Origin: a gamma proteobacterium symbiont of Lucinoma myriamae
Lineage (GTDB): Bacteria; Pseudomonadota; Gammaproteobacteria; GRL18
Assembly (NCBI GenBank): GCA_025655635.1
Contig: JAHXIM010000408.1
Coordinates: forward strand, 1-13,766
DNA length: 13,766 nt
Reading direction: 5' to 3'
Within the stretch, counting starts at the first letter, position 1; each line of letters begins with the position of its first letter. This document shows, piece after piece, positions 13,682-13,766 of this stretch. The notes below the pieces were generated by a model that saw only the letters and a list, made by a program, of their open reading frames with translations, had not been told where the DNA came from and did no database searches. The translations under genes and the position numbers were made by a program.

Positions 13682-13766
13682 ATCGGGTAGCCACAGGTTT
13701 CTCTCCTACAGCCCCCACACCACCCATCATGCGGGTCCGCAATGGGCGGTTCACTAACCGTAATGA
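13682..13766 (-). mobile_element. 3' end of a group II intron (domains V and VI), cut by the window edge
   Basis: On the minus strand, ACCGCCCAT (13750-13742) pairs with ATGGGTGGT (13727-13719). A short TGCG/CGCA upper stem with a GACC loop sits on top, and a two-base TG bulge lies on the 3' side; this is the shape of domain V. Next, 13716-13705 pairs with 13696-13685 over 12 positions, including several G-T pairs, leaving one unpaired A at 13688 seven bases from a GAT end at 13682. This is the shape of domain VI and its branch-point A. The bases at the canonical AGC triad read AAC and the tetraloop is not GNRA, so it may be a variant or decayed copy. The rest of the intron, including any maturase gene, would lie beyond 13766. 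Confidence 0.7.

Overview
The window comes from an AT-leaning gammaproteobacterium outside the enterics. The evidence is the conserved block mnmG-rsmG-parA-parB followed by atpI-B-E-F-H-A-G-D-C, all on the + strand. In E. coli the gid and atp genes adjoin with no parAB between them; pseudomonads and many other gammaproteobacteria have the gid-par-atp order seen here. The F1 subunits look like those of E. coli (alpha is 513 residues, beta ends in a DELSDED segment), but the c subunit differs: it has Glu in place of the E. coli Asp61. No tRNA or rRNA gene, CRISPR array or DnaA-box cluster was seen.

Left edge (1-1111): a broken TqsA-like AI-2E family exporter lies on the minus strand. It carries a -1 frame change at a run of seven A (slippery form A_AAA_AAG) and loses its C-terminus at about position 81, where unrelated DNA with a short open + frame begins. 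A 213-bp divergent region with a palindrome, short direct repeats and a probable promoter separates it from mnmG.

Positions 1112-5545 hold mnmG (tRNA wobble-uridine modification), rsmG (16S rRNA m7G methyltransferase), parA and parB (chromosome partitioning). ParA has an unusual lysine-rich C-terminal tail. A 259-bp gap follows, with a 23-bp tandem repeat, a good sigma70-type promoter and a leader hairpin.

Positions 5805-13174 hold the complete F1Fo ATP synthase operon: AtpI (ring assembly), Fo a, c and b, then F1 delta, alpha, gamma, beta and epsilon. Some junctions are tight (F/H 22 bp, H/A 26 bp, A/G 16 bp). Four are long and structured: B/E (heptad AT repeats before a strong Shine-Dalgarno), E/F (two-tier stem-loop), G/D (13-bp stem plus T tract) and D/C (a 20-bp stem preceded by three mutually exclusive small hairpins). 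These are the places where required subunit numbers change most, so RNA-level control of stoichiometry is the most interesting hypothesis here.

Right edge (13175-13766): a small unrecognised secreted protein gene on the minus strand, with two YY(N/S)EF motifs, then an AT-rich spacer. Last is what looks like the 3' end (domains V and VI with a bulged branch-point A) of a group II intron on the minus strand, cut by the window edge.
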